Source: Paguma larvata
Taxonomy: Eukaryota; Chordata; Mammalia; Carnivora; Viverridae
Assembly: GCA_030068075.1 (NCBI GenBank)
Contig: CM057835.1
Location: 41,894,215 to 41,958,214 of the forward strand
Direction: 5' to 3'
DNA length: 64,000 nt
The notes below the pieces were generated by a model. The model ran no database searches. It was not told where the DNA came from and saw only the letters and a list, made by a program, of their open reading frames with translations. Below, in pieces: positions 34,461 to 47,039 of the stretch. The position numbers were made by a program, and so were the translations under genes. Every line of letters starts with the position of its first letter. The stretch's first letter is position 1.

Positions 34461-35479
34461 GAAGGGTGTGTCTAAGCAGGGCATTGCAGATTTGGTATGT
34501 AGATAGGAGATAAATATGGAGGAAGCATAAGCAATCCATTAGAAACATTAATAAGCTAACGGCAACAAAAACAACAGCCTGGGTAAAAGAGGAAAGCCAT
34601 TCACTGCTTATGAATCTCTTTATACCCTAACCTGAAGTTTGGGGGATCAACGGGAGTTGGATGGGAAAATTTAGTTTATTAAGGAAAGAAACTCCAGCTG
34701 CAAGCCGTTAGGACATCAATATTAGATTATTTGAACACCATATTAAAGGTCTATGTTGAAAGTGGCAAGAAAAAGTAAAGGGAAAGAAGGAACAGGAAGG
34801 GCATACAACGGCCGGTAGCAGCGAGAGCAGTGAAATTGTGCGGAATTCTTTTCCTCAGTCTTACAGCCTCATTTTTGATTTCAAGAACCGTGCTTTCCCC
34901 TCCTGTGCAAGTCTGATCTCTGTCCGTGAGTTTGCTTGAGCTGTGTGAGAAGCTAATTCCCAATGCCTGCTGATTTGAGACTAAGTGCAAGTTTAAGAAC
35001 GGTTTTGCAGCTTGTCAATTTCCCCCACTACCTTCTATGGAGGGCTTGTGGCCTGGGTATCGTAACCTCACTTAGAGATCTGCCTGAGGTGCCTGGTTGC
35101 TCCGGCGGGTGGTGCAGCAAGGTGCAAAGAGTCAATTTATGACACTTTTATGTTCCTAAAAGATCACAGTCAGCCCTATTTGATTTTTATGTACCCAGTG
35201 GGAGAGTAAAGGGGATAATGTTCAGGAGTACTTTGCATTTAAATGATTTCTTTATTCAAAGAGATTTACAAATGTTATATCATTAAACAAGGTTCCCTTT
35301 GAGATACATTAGAAGTAAATACAAAATTGTAATGCCTGTTTCACAGTGGGACTGTATTATGTGGTTGAGGAAGAGAGGCCTAAAGAATGTCATTCAAGAG
35401 CAGCGCTCACTAATCAATATGTAACAACAATAACATCTTCCATAGATTTCATTCTACCTCTCCCACTAGCTCTAGAAAT
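34461..35479. other. Unrecognised sequence with a CpG-rich islet
   Basis: Ten CpGs lie between 34808 and 35107, including ACGGCCGGTAGCAGCGAG and TCCGGCGGG. A minus-strand frame of 79 codons overlaps (34751-34990) without a known domain. No repeat signature is visible. Confidence 0.45.
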
Positions 35480-35610
35480 TTCTAACAAATGCTTGATCTC
35501 TTTGAAATTACTTGCCTTTATTTCCTAAATGGGGCTAATAATAGCTTTCCTTTCTATCTCATAGGCTGTTATGAGCAATCAAATAATATAGAGAGAAATG
35601 GACGGGTAAA
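35480..35610 (+). mobile_element. MIR fragment
   Basis: GCCTTTATTTCCTAAATGGG, CTAATAATAGCTTTCC and CTCATAGGCTGTTATGAGC follow the MIR core and 3' half. Confidence 0.65.
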
Positions 35611-36225
35611 AATTGAATGGATGTAAGAATAAATGAAAGGAGCGTTTCTTGGTTTTCTGCCTGTTAACTCATGGCCTTCAATGCATATCGTACTACTGTT
35701 GTTGTTTACTGAGATATCAGGGACTTCAGGATGCGTGACATTAAGCTTTAACTTTCAACTATATGGTATTTAATATTTAAAGGCATATTAAGGTCATTCA
35801 CTTTGTTTTAAAAATAGACAGTACATTTACCTGGATTGCTAATGATACATGGATAGTTAATGATAGGTTTGGAATTAGACTTTAGATAATTTGAGGCTTT
35901 GCATTTAGTTCTTTTTAAACTATGGTTTAAAAGATTCTAATTTAGTTCAAGGCAAGCTTTTCAAATATTTGAATCATGTAAAGGAATTTCAAGAAAAAAG
36001 AAGAAGTATCAGAGCAGTTGAAAATCCAGCCTCACAAATAAAATGGAATAACAAAATGAGTAGACAAATACTCTTGTTCTGAAGGAAGAAAGTATATATG
36101 GAAAATTATTGCTTTTTAAAGATGGAAGAATAAGTTTGTTATGGAAGTCCAGAAAGGGCCTGTTGAAAATTTAAACATCATAGGTAGCACAATACAGAAG
36201 AAGGCTACATTATTCAGTAAAATTT
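35611..36225. other. No gene or repeat recognised
   Basis: AT-rich sequence with no open frame of interest. Confidence 0.45.
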
Positions 36226-36319
36226 TCTTAGTTAGATTAAATTAATTAAATTAAATTTATTAGATTAATAAATCTTAGTTAGATTAAATTAATTAATTTA
36301 ATTAAATTGTAATTTGATA
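36226..36319. repeat. 47-bp AT-rich tandem duplication with palindrome
   Basis: TCTTAGTTAGATTAAATTAA occurs at 36226 and again at 36273, a period of 47 bp. Inside the second unit, ATTAAATTAATTAATTTAAT (36283-36302) is a perfect 20-bp palindrome. Confidence 0.9.
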
Positions 36320-36370
36320 ATGTGTCCAGTGCTTATGCCAAATACAACTTCATATATCTGTGTTGTTGTT

Positions 36371-36595
36371 CTTTTTTTATTTTTTTCAATGTTTCTATTG
36401 TTATTTTGAGAGACAAAGAGAGACAGAGCATGAGCAGTGGAGGGGCAGAGAGAGGGGGAGACACGGAATCTGAAGCAGGCTCCAGGCTCTGAGCTGTCAG
36501 TACAGAGCCCAGTGAGGTGCTAGGACTCACAAACCCTGAGATCATGACCTGAGCTGAAGTTGGATGCTTACCTGACTGAGCCACCCAAGTGCCCC
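36371..36595 (-). mobile_element. Carnivore SINE
   Basis: TTTCAATGTTTCTATTGTTA at the left, GACTGAGCCACCCAAGTGC at the right, with GCTCCAGGCTCTGAGCTGTC intact. Flanked by T-rich sequence on both sides. Confidence 0.95.
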
Positions 36596-36905
36596 TATCC
36601 TTGTTTTCTTTTTTTTTTTTTTAAATACATTGAAGAAATACTTGAGCTATGAAAAGTTGGCACATATTTACAGGTAATCTATTCAGAGATACATTTGTTT
36701 ATAAGAGCCCTAAAAGCACTAATTTGCATGCTTAATTTAGCTCCTTGCTAATCACATTTTGCTTGTGAAGGCAAAATTTTGGTAGTGCACTTCAAGCTAA
36801 GCACTCATGCCTGAAAGTCATAAAAGTTCATTCATTTTTAAATACCTGTAATTCAAATTTTTGACATTTTTTAATTGGTCAATATCTGCTTACAAACTAC
36901 CCAGA

Positions 36906-37031
36906 GGGGTACCTGGGTGGCTCAGTTGGTTAAGTGTTTGACTCTTGATTTCAGCCGAGGTCATGATCTCACAGTTTTTGACTTCCAGCCCCTCATCCGG
37001 CTCCACACTGACAATGCCGAGCCTGCTTAGG

Positions 37032-37069
<38 letters not shown>

Positions 37070-37085
37070 CATGTCCTGCACTCTC
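36906..37085 (+). mobile_element. Carnivore SINE, older subtype, tail lost
   Basis: GGGGTACCTGGGTGGCTCAG with GACTCTTGATTTCAGCC. The CT tract has expanded into a pure (CT)n at 37033-37066, and the A-tail is missing after CCTGCACTCTCC. Confidence 0.93.
37033..37066. repeat. (CT)n microsatellite inside a SINE
   Basis: About 16 CT units grown from the SINE polypyrimidine tract. Confidence 0.95.
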
Positions 37086-39169
37086 CTGGCTAAACACGAT
37101 TAGCCAGATTTAGTCACTCAGCTATCTGAGCAAAGGCAGAAGAAGATGGAAAACCCAAGTCTTGCACATGTGAAAGCAGAATGATTGTCCATAAATTCAG
37201 TTAGAACTTTCAGTGCAGATTAGGAAGGGGGAAGGAGAGAAGACTTGGCAGCAATCAGAATTTGAGATGTCCAAAGCATAATTGAGGAATTATAAATTTG
37301 ACTTTGAAATCCTTGATGAAAAGGCACTAAAGGAAACATAATTATTAGCATACTGTTTAATGTTTTAATTGGATGCATGTTGCTGTGCTGTGCCAATGTG
37401 ATTTTTGAAGTTGATTGCATTTTTGCCTTCCTTCCTATTCTTTAATGCTCAGTCAACCCTATAAGGGAGAAACAGAAGGTAGGTTACATAACAGAAGGAA
37501 AAGCTAATGATTTAAGAATGTGTGGTTTTCCCTCACATGAAACATCACTCTTAAGTTTCTCATTTGGGGGCAACATCCATTCTTTTATAGAGAAAAGAAT
37601 ATTATATTAGGCAGCAAATCATTATGATGTTGGGTATTTAGAGGAATTCTGTTTGTCGTATTAAATTATCCTGGCATCTCCAAATACTCTACTGGCTTTG
37701 ATTATAAAGGTCTTTAATCATTGATAGCATTTATTTGTTAACTATAGCTTTCTTTTGTTCATATAAGCCCAATTGTTGGTTATTTCATAAAAACTAAAAA
37801 GCATAATATCAATGATTTTAATATATTTAATTATAGTTTTAATTTATTTAACATATTTTATCTAAATATATTCACTTATAATTTAATATTGATCAGAATG
37901 GAAAAGACAGAGTATTCTCTGAGGAAAAACCCCCAAAGTTGACAAGTATGTTACTTTAGTTTGCTTAGCAATTTTTTTTAATACATAAAACCAAAAGACA
38001 GTCATTAAAGACTTACCACTTTTTTCTGTCAGCCATGTACATTATTCTTTCTAAGTCCCCCAGGGTGGGGGGGATATGTAGTTTCAATTCATGTGAAGCT
38101 TCTTTGATCTCCATGTAAATAAAGAGGCCGCCTTCCTCTCATAGGATTCTTTCTTGAATATGATTTCTTTCATCAAATAGTTTATCTCATCTCTGTGAAC
38201 ATCAAGGTAGTTTGCTTCAGAACTTCAAACAAGCATTTCCTACACATTTACAGGAAATATATTAAACACTATAAATGGCAAACTTCCTCTCAACTTTCCA
38301 GCAAGACAGAGCAGGAGACATTTCATGTTGCACCTCAACTGGTCGGAGGCACATCCTACATTGTAGTCATAATATCCTTAGACAAACACCAAGCATTCCC
38401 TTCCCTTGATGGCAAATAAAAGGAAACATGTATGCTGCAAAGGTGAGCTAGGTTGGCAAAACATGAGAAAGAAATCCAGAACAGATGACCGCAGAGAAGG
38501 CTATAAACTATGAAGAATTTTAAGACTAAATGTTTATAACGAAAATGAAAGTTTACAATAGAAAATTCAGCAAAATGGGTTCATGTGTTCAATATAGTAT
38601 TAGTTTAGCTTGAGAGAGTCCATGAGGATATGATTTGTTCTTGTTTTTCCAAGTTACTCTAATTGCCTGAGTTCCTTAACTCCCAGCTGGCTAAGCAACT
38701 TTATGATTCTTGGCACTGTATAAATGTATTTTTTCACGTCTTTGAGAGTTGACCGATTTCTTGCCGAATGAACCAGGCAGCCAGCTGTGAAGTCAATTTT
38801 CTTAGTGTTAGCAGACTGGCCATCTTTTTAAAAAAATTCTTCAGTAATTTAAGAATTTTCTTTTTATTGTCTCTAAACTAGAATATGGAGCAGAGACTTT
38901 TTCATCCTAATATTTAGATTGTAAATTGATAGTCTTATTGAGGCAGTTTTCATCACAATTTCTTTTTCACTATGGCAAAATGAAAATAGCACATACTTCA
39001 TTGTGGGGTAAACACAATATATATTTTTAAAATTCTGAATTCTAGGAATAGCTTTAATCATTATAAACTATGACTATTGACAAAATCTTTTGTTTACTTA
39101 GGAATTATGATTTTTCAAAATTATTCGATACCGTAATCATGCATTGGCCATCTACCATGAGCAAAGTCC
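37086..39169. other. No gene or repeat recognised
   Basis: Very AT-rich around 37790-37890. A CCCCCAGGGTGGGGGGG block (from 38058) can form a short hairpin. Frames of 60-74 codons show nothing recognisable. Confidence 0.45.
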
Positions 39170-39446
39170 CATATAATGAAAAAGATGATTAAGAACCTTT
39201 GTACAGCAGGTGAGAATTGGTACAGCCATTATGGAAATCATATGCAGTTTCCTCAAAAAATTACACCTAGAACTACCACATGATCCAGCAATCTCACTTT
39301 TGGGTATATATCCAAATGAATTAAAATCAGTATTTCTAAGAAATATCTGCACTGCTGTGTTCATTGAAGCATTATTCACAATAAGCAAGATATGGAAACA
39401 ACTTAAGCATTGTGAACAGATGAATGGATAAAGAAAATGTGATATA

Positions 39447-39464
39447 ATATATATATATATATAT
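39447..39464. repeat. (AT)n microsatellite in L1
   Basis: Nine AT units at the same L1 position where the 15.6-18.1 kb copy carries (CA)n. Confidence 0.9.
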
Positions 39465-39896
39465 TCCATTGTGTACATAATAATATACACAATTACCTAC
39501 ATAATGTATGTTCCATTGTGTATATAAAAGTGTATACACGCATGCACACAATGCAACATTTTTCAGCCCTTAAAAAGAGGGAAATCCTACTACTTGTGAC
39601 AACATGGATGAACTTGAAGAGCTTTATGCTAAGTAATAAAAGCAAGACACAGAAAGACAAATATTACATGACCTCACTACTATGTCTAGTCTAAAACAAG
39701 TCCATAAAAGCAGAGAGTAGAATGGTAGTTGCCAGTGATTGAGAGGAGGGGGACATGGGGAGATGTTGGTCAAAGCACACAAATTTTCAGTTATGTAGGA
39801 TGAACATGTTTTGGTGGTCTAACGTACAGCTTGGTGACTACAGTTAATAATGTATACTTGAAATTTACTAAGAGTAGATGTTATCTGTTCTCATCT

Positions 39897-39913
39897 CACA
39901 CACACACACACAC
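39897..39913. repeat. Short (CA)n in L1 3' UTR
   Basis: Eight CA units following TTCTCATCT. Confidence 0.9.
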
Positions 39914-40062
39914 GATAACTAAGGTAACAGGTACGTTAAGTAGCTTGATTGTGGTAATCATTTCACAATGTATATGTATATCGAAACATCATGTTGTACA
40001 CAAAATATATACAGTTTTTACTGTCAATTATACTTCAATAAACCTGTAAAAAAAAGAAAAAG

Positions 40063-40423
40063 AGGCCCATGACACCTTTCCTGAGGTCCAGGCAAACACG
40101 TTGTTACTGGATAGACATCTATTTCGCTAAAATCTCTTAGCCAAAGGAGGCACTACTTTTCCAGAGATTTAAAGTATTGGTAGTGATTATTTCAGAAGAT
40201 ACATTTTTTAGGCTTTGTGAACTGGGATGTCTTCATAAAGGAGATTGTCTTTGCCATAAGTCTTTAATGATTAATAGCATTTGTCTCTATAGGCAGATAT
40301 TGCCAATGGAGGTAATGGTAACGGAGGTAAATTGCATGTAACTATCTATGTGATTTAAATGTGGTTGTCGTGGGCATCTATGTTGAGAAGGAACATCTTC
40401 ACATATATATTTTTTTTAATTTA
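40063..40423. other. No gene or repeat recognised
   Basis: Nothing recognised except the short direct phrase GGAGGTAATGGTAACGGAGG near 40308. Confidence 0.45.
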
Positions 40424-40620
40424 ACAATAGAGAAGTAGGGCTGTATAGTGGTTAAGAGCTTAGGATCTATTGTCAGACACCTGAGTTCAAATCTTTGTCC
40501 AGCACTACTGGTAGCTTTGCCCTCAGCTAGTTGCTTACCTTGGTTAGCTTCAGTTTCCATAGCTATAAAATAGTGAGTATAATAAAACTTGGTGCCTATT
40601 CAAAACTAGATTAAATAATG
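40424..40620 (+). mobile_element. MIR SINE, near full length
   Basis: TGTATAGTGGTTAAGAGC, then ACACCTGAGTTCAAATC, GTTAGCTTCAGTTTCC and CTATAAAATAGTGAGTATAA follow the MIR consensus from A-box head to core and beyond. The best-preserved MIR in this window. Confidence 0.88.
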
Positions 40621-42429
40621 GAATAAAGAGTTTTTTATGAGACCCAGAACATAAAACAGACTTATCATTGTTACCAGGTTAATTACCTGAAAATTACTAT
40701 GGCAAAATGTTTGCTGTGCTCTTTCTTCATTTTTTTTAAACATATGAGCTCTAAATGGTGAAATGTCATTATAATTACTTGGTGCAATATGATCTAGAGC
40801 TCACATTTTCTAACTTTTGATCTCTAGGTGTTTCCAAAATAGTAATTTGTTACTATGTAATTTTATATTTTCCATCTTCTTCAATTATAAAGAGTTGTGA
40901 CATCTCCAAGTTTTTATTCAAATTTATCCCTGTCCTTGTGGTACATTTCTCTACAAAAGGTTAGGAATTTCTTCTCCTCAGCAGAAAGATAATGTCGAGA
41001 AAAATGTTCATACTTTTGGGAGGTGGCAGAAGGGGGACCTCTGTTGTTTCTTTTGAAACTTTGAAACTCAGAAAGTGAAGGGACCCAGATTAGATCTGTA
41101 GAATGAGCTTATGAGTTCTTTTTGTATCTGTCAGAGAATAATATCTGTCATAAGTTCTTTTTGCACATGTTCTGAAAACACTCACCCATTCATATGTCTT
41201 TCAATTCGTTTATTAATTTATTTATAAAATGTAAACTAAGCATCTGTTATGTTCACAGAGGGATGTCATGGTTCAGAATGAGAGCTATAAGTAAGCATAT
41301 AATTACAGTAAGACATAGTAGGTTCCGTTTGTTAAGGAAATCAGAGTGCATTGAGGATACGATCAAATAATGAAAACAAAATATATTGTGAGGATACACT
41401 CATTTTATTATATTTATTAAAATTCGAAGGTACTATGGAAGAGATTGAAGAAATTGAGACCTTAATTGCTTCTGGTTCTACAGGCAAATTTCCATCCATT
41501 TATTTTTCTTCTTTTTGCTTCTCCCACTCAAATAAGTCACTGAACTCTGCATCATTTTTTCTAGCGATCACTGTGACAAACTTCTGCCATTCCACACCAG
41601 TTTCACTCTTGTGAAATCATCTCATCATAAAGAGAAGTTTCTCCTCTTCTCAATAATGGCAACATTTCTATTGAAAACACACTTTATTACTGAAATTAAA
41701 TCTTTTTCACTTTTTGTTGTCACTATCCTTTGAGATGATATATCACCTTCTTCTGATACTGTGAGTGACATGGTACTATTTTATCTTTAAAGTCATAAAC
41801 AAAAGCTTTTTTTGTAACATAACTTCTTTATGAAATCTTTTATTAATCCCTGTGTGCACTATACATGCCGGAAGCCTTTACCTGGATTTCCAAAGAACCA
41901 CATAATTTAAGTCATCTGTTACATTCGTTTCCCTTATATTTGCATTCCAAATAAATTTGGTTGTAAAGTCAGATTTTCTATATAACCTGTTCTAATGAAC
42001 AGCTTTCTTAAGCATTTGACTCTAACAATATCACCAAGTAACAGTTGTTCATCCTAGGAATTTTGTTTTGTTTTGTTTTGTTTCTGATTGGGCACTTAAA
42101 TTGCACAGCTCTGTTAAGATAAAGAATTCTGTAGTTGTAATCATATACAAATTTGTGATGGCCATTCTATATCCTAACTAAATTCTTTTTGCATTTAAGT
42201 TCATGCCATCTGCTATACAATAAATCTGCAATTTTCAATGACTTATCACAATAAGTACAAGTTCCTCACTCATCTGATATCTGAATGTAGGTATTAATGA
42301 CCGGTGGCTTTCCTCTCTGTAGTGATTCAGGGATCTAGGGCCTTTTGTATGCTATCCTTTAGTGTCTTGGGGATCTCCACTCCCAGCTGACAAACATGTA
42401 AAGAGATGGTTTGGAAATAAGTGTACTCA
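40621..42429. other. No gene recognised; (TTTTG)n tract
   Basis: Contains (TTTTG)n at 42062-42082, without a recognisable SINE attached. A weak L2-like tail may lie around 41160-41345 (minus). An 87-codon frame at 41351 has no known domain. Confidence 0.45.
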
Positions 42430-42600
42430 CTTAGCTGTCTTGGTTGGGAAGTGGTACACATTACTTTCACTCAAATTCCACTGGTACTAGTTACATGACA
42501 GAGGAATGTAATCACTGGCTAGACAGTCTCTTCTTAGCCACAACCAGAGAGAGCACAAATTTGGAGTTATCCAGATGATTCTGTCACAGCAATTATTTCC
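42430..42600. mobile_element. Old interspersed repeat fragment, unassigned
   Basis: ACACATTACTTTCACTCAAA, TTCCACTGGTACTAGTTAC and ACATGACAG resemble a widespread mammalian MER/LTR sequence. The name is not certain. Confidence 0.4.
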
Positions 42601-42670
42601 TCTAAAAAGTTGGAATGAAATTTCCAGGTAAATTAGGATAATCTTGAATACTAAGTGATAACACACTTTT

Positions 42671-42866
42671 ATAAAGTTTATTTATTTTGAGAGTGACAGA
42701 GACAGTGCAAGTGGGGGAGGAGCAGAGGGAGAGGGAGAGAGACAATCTTAAACAAGTTCGCGCTGCCAGCACAGAGCCCAACTTGGGCTTGGAATCCACA
42801 AAACTAAAGATCATGACCTGTAACCAAGAGTCGGACACTTAACTGACCAAGCCACTCAGGCACCCC
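42671..42866 (-). mobile_element. Carnivore SINE, diverged
   Basis: ATAAAGTTTATTTATTTTGAG at the left, AAGCCACTCAGGCACCCC at the right. The middle is shortened and altered (AACAAGTTCGCGCTGCC), so this is an older copy. Confidence 0.92.
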
Positions 42867-42994
42867 TAAGTAAAACACATTTAAAAAAAAAACTATAAAT
42901 ATATTGTTGAGAAACCTATACCTGCTTATTTCTAGTTGAATAAATTTATATATTTTTATTTTATTTGGAGCATCAAGAAAAGATATATTTTCCA

Positions 42995-43745
42995 ATTTAC
43001 TCTTTCATCCATCAACTATTTCTTAAGTACTACTCCATGCCAGGCATACACTGACATATTTGGGATACATTGGTGATTAAAACATATAAAAATGACTGCC
43101 TTTGTGAATTTATATTCTAGTAGGTAGAGATAAACCGTCAACAGTAGACATAGTAAATAATTGAGTTATTCTGAATATTAAAATGTATTAAATGCTATAG
43201 AAAAATGAAAGGTGGATTGGTGTAATGGAAATCAGGAATATAGCAAATGTGGGGCCTGGTTAAAATCTACAAAATGGTTATCATTGAAGGCCTAATTGAG
43301 AAGATAGCATTTAAAGAAAACTAGAAGTAGACGAGGCCTCAGCAGGCAGATACCTGGCTAAAGAGAATTCCTGGCAGAAAGAACAGCCAGGGCAAGTGTG
43401 GGAGTTCACATAATGCACTTAAAGAATAGTGAGGAGCACAGAGTGTCTAGAGAGCTGTGAGAAAAAAAAAACAAAACTGGATGATAATTCAGAGAAGAAA
43501 CAGGAATCAGATCATGTAAAATCTTGGTAGCGTTCATGTTTTTATTCTTAGTGAAATGGGACGCCTTGACGGAGTTTGGAGTAAAGAAGTGAAATAACCC
43601 TCATAATTGAAAAGAATCACTCTGGTTGTCATGTTGAGACAATAGGGTGCCAAACGTCAAAACAGGGAGGCCAGGGAGGAGGTTATTGCACTAATCAAGT
43701 AAGTGCAACTAATGCTGACCTGGAAGTCAGTGCTATCCCCTTCAT
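42995..43745 (-). mobile_element. LINE-2, C-terminal ORF2 and tail
   Basis: In plus orientation: CATGCCAGGCATACACTG, TTCCTGGCAGAAAGAACAGC, CAGATCATGTAAAATCTTGG, ATCACTCTGGTTGTCATG and GAGGAGGTTATTGCACTAAT. These are complements of the L2 ORF2 end in right-to-left order. It is decayed. Confidence 0.85.
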
Positions 43746-44434
43746 GTTAAGGGAAACAGTGGTTAAAGTGTGCTTTGTCTACCGACATTTTGACCTTTAA
43801 TGGAGACTAATGCCTTGGGAATATTTTGGCACCCTACATGTTAAATCTCTGTCCACCAATTAAAGATTTCCATAAGAGAAAATGAAGATGACCCTGAATA
43901 GACTGCTGGTCACTTAGCAGAACTGGGGAGGAGCTCCTAAAACAATCCTTTGGTTCGGATACATTGTCCTAAGATGAGGAGAGATAGGAACTAATATTCC
44001 TGTTGGACTTGAGCACGTAATTTCCACAGTACTAGAAACATGTACTTTAAGCAAGATCTTCTCTTACTTACTTTAATTTTTAGTTCCGAGTGACTCTATG
44101 TAGTACTTCATAATTATCAAATTTGTTCTGTACCTTTCAGAATGTTAAGGAAACACATAAGAAATAAAGAAAGAAAATTGCCTATTATCGACTGCAGCAC
44201 TTGCTGCCGTTAATTAATATTAATGCTTTTCTATTATTATCTCTATATATTTACAAAATTGCAATAAAATTATATTCATTATTTTCACTTACTATTATAT
44301 TGAGAACATGATACCATTTTCAATGAGTATGCTTCCAAAACCTGATTTAACATATTAGTAAAATTTACCACTTCCCTATATTTTCATTTATTTAACCATC
44401 CCATAGTTGAAAATCAACTTATCATTTTTATTAA
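43746..44434. other. No gene or repeat recognised
   Basis: May include diverged L2 at its left edge; otherwise unremarkable. Confidence 0.45.
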
Positions 44435-44449
44435 TATAAATATACTTTA

Positions 44450-44690
44450 TTTTTTTATTTATTTAAAATTTTTTAAGGTTTATTCATTTTTGAGAAAGAG
44501 AGAAAGAGAGACAGAGCATGAGCAGGGGAGGGACAGAGAGAGAGGGAGACACAGAATCTGAAGCAGGCTCCAGGCTCTGAGCTGTCAGCACAGAGCCCCA
44601 TGTGGGGCTCGAACTCACGAACTGTGAGATCATGACCTGAGCCGAAGTTGGACATTTAACCAACTGAGTCACCCACGTGCCCCAGTATAG
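44450..44690 (-). mobile_element. Carnivore SINE with exact target duplication
   Basis: SINE core 44470-44683. An exact 15-bp duplication TATAAATATACTTTA lies at 44435-44449 and 44691-44705. Close to consensus (GCTCCAGGCTCTGAGCTGTC, GGGGCTCGAACTCACGAAC), so relatively young. Confidence 0.97.
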
Positions 44691-44705
44691 TATAAATATA
44701 CTTTA

Positions 44706-45545
44706 AATGACTCTGGTGTTTCAAAGGCCTGCTCATATTCTTATAAAATTATGTGGAAGGATTGGATCAAAAGTACAAACAACTCATTAGTAAATTTTGT
44801 GTTGTAGGAAATGGTTGTGCAGCCAGAGTTTGCATAGGGTCCAAACCTCATGATTCTTGGGCATCCTGCACCTTGTAATTCAGGTGTTCAGTCAAGAACT
44901 TGATTCCTGATACGAACCACAGTATTGAGTTGCCCTATAGGCACTAGAGATTATCCCAGGTGATGGAGTTTTGTATTGGTAACTTCATTATGTGACCGTT
45001 TACACCCACTCACACACCTCATGGCACAGATTGTCATTTTGGAAATAATGGCCGTCCTAACTACTCCCATGGCCTGGCAGGTGACGTGGAATTAGGTCTT
45101 CAGTTTAAAAGAGAGTGACCTCTTCTCCTGGTGACTCTGCTTTCTTATGATTCAACCGATCTCTGGATCTGTTTCTATTTCTTTTTCTTTTGTCTCTCTA
45201 TGGCTAAACATTTTGTTTCAACTACTGTATCTATTACACAGTTCCTCTTTATTACTTGATATCAAATTATTTGAGAGAACGTTAACTGGATCATTTTATA
45301 TGGTATATTTTTTATTGGGCAGCTGTCTTGAGATAATCTCAAAGGACATTGGGTATCTGCATATTTAGCTGACAGATAATACCTTTGGCTTGGGCACTGA
45401 TCCTCTTTAGAACATGGCAGTGTGGCTGAATCATAGAATTTCAAACCATCTAGAAATAACCTCTTTCAGCGGTAGGTGTAGCCAACGCTTTGAGTTTCAC
45501 AAGCTTTTCTTGAGTATAAACATTTCTGATATGTTATCCTCTGAA

Positions 45546-45590
<45 letters not shown>

Positions 45591-47039
45591 ATCTCAGTAC
45601 ATACTATCTCTTTTTATGTTTCCCTTTTCCTGAGAAACTTGCTTTAAGCATTTACTTTAGTTTGACAATATATTTTTGGATATTGGAGGATTATGTATTA
45701 TTGATCACATAGAATTTCTTCCACAATTCTATTCTGAGGTTATCCTTGACACATTACAGCTTTTGCAGAAGGCTCAGCCTTTGAGTTGAATCATGGAGCC
45801 TGGCATGTAGTTGTTACTCAGTTGTGTCTGTTAACATTCTGCTTGAGATGACAGAGGGTAGCACTTACGACTCACTCTTACCCACTTGCTCAACTCAGTG
45901 TATCTGTACATTCATTTCCAGTTCTTTGTTCACTGACATGAGAGAATAATGGTTTCTTGTCCAATGTGAAGCCTTCACCATGAACCTTTGTTCTCAGTCA
46001 CCCATTCTTCTTTCCAGAATCTTATGCCCACAGTTAATGCCAGTACTCTTCCCCAGAATTTTCCTTTTGGAGTTTAATTCATCAGTTATTCTTGTCTACT
46101 AGCAAGCATGCTCAACTGGATTCACCTGTCCTTTGTAGTCAATGTCTTTCTACTTTCGCTAGACTTTTTTTTTTTTTCCTGAAGCATCGTACAAATTATT
46201 GATGCTGTGAAAAAAGAACTTCAGTTACTATGAGGTGTAATGTATGGTAATTCCTGATGTTTTCTTAACACATAGTCTGAAAGTTAGTTGGCACTCATAT
46301 TGCATATCTCACTCGGGTCACTCTCATAAATATCAGCTATTTTTTGGCATTGTTTTCCCACACTAAGACAGACAATAAGAATCATTATTTTCAGAACCAT
46401 CTTTTACTCCCTGATGTGTTGTAGTTGATTATCATGACAGGAGACTGACGCTGGTGGTGTTGTTCCTGTGTTTTCATCTCAATTATTTTTGAACAATAAA
46501 GAGGGAAAAATATTCTGCTGAACAGCTTTGACTATGGCAAAAAATTAAGAGTGATATATTATTGTTATTTGTTACTGTGAGCAATAATAAATGTCATTAC
46601 AGAATCTACGTTGCTAATAATACCCTTTTCTTCAATGGCTTTTTTCGAATGTGTTCAAAACTCCTTATAAACTCCAATTGAGTTAACTTCACGGCATCTT
46701 ATAAAGATAAGAAAACTTTTGATCAGGTAAAATTAGTTCATCACTTGATCTTTAATATTCTGTTCTCTGACCACATAGACCTGCAATGCTCAATCTTGCG
46801 GCACCAGCTCTGAGACCTTCCCTTCCTGGCTCATGCCTTTTCTTCAAGTCCTGCCTTTATGCTCTTTGTATTGATCTGAGACTCTAAGTGCATATTTAAG
46901 CCATTTGCTATTAGGCACCTCCACCTTCCCAGCTTTCCTTGAGCATTGTACTTATAAGATTATACTCATATTGAATGATCCTGTTAATCTCCAGTGTCTA
47001 CTAACAAATCCAGGCTTAGATTTCAGGTTTGTGGTTAGG
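44706..47039. other. No gene recognised; carries (TG)n
   Basis: Frames of 60-77 codons here are unremarkable; one (45414-45647) reads through the TG repeat. A possible L2-type tail (GAGCCTGGCATGTAGTTG) lies at 45798. Confidence 0.45.
45547..45588. repeat. (TG)n microsatellite
   Basis: About 20 uninterrupted TG units, not inside a recognised repeat. Likely polymorphic. Confidence 0.98.

Larger units (their letters stand above)
39170..40062 (+). mobile_element. L1 3' end (ORF2 tail and 3' UTR)
   Basis: AACTACCACATGATCCAGC, GAAGCATTATTCACAATAA and GACAACATGGATGAACTTG are the ORF2 C-terminal blocks. The 3' UTR ends TACTTCAATAAACCTG and an A-rich tail. A (TA)n run with imperfect duplication sits at 39447-39540. 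It resembles the L1MA/L1MB group and is non-functional. Confidence 0.88.

Noticed and set aside
38058..38075. CCCCCAGGGTGGGGGGG as a G-quadruplex or terminator
   Set aside because: Only two G-runs are present, so a four-run quadruplex motif is not met, and there is no transcript context for a terminator.
45414..45647. Frame with repeated Cys-Val
   Set aside because: Direct translation of the (TG)n microsatellite. The same applies to the frame at 63539.
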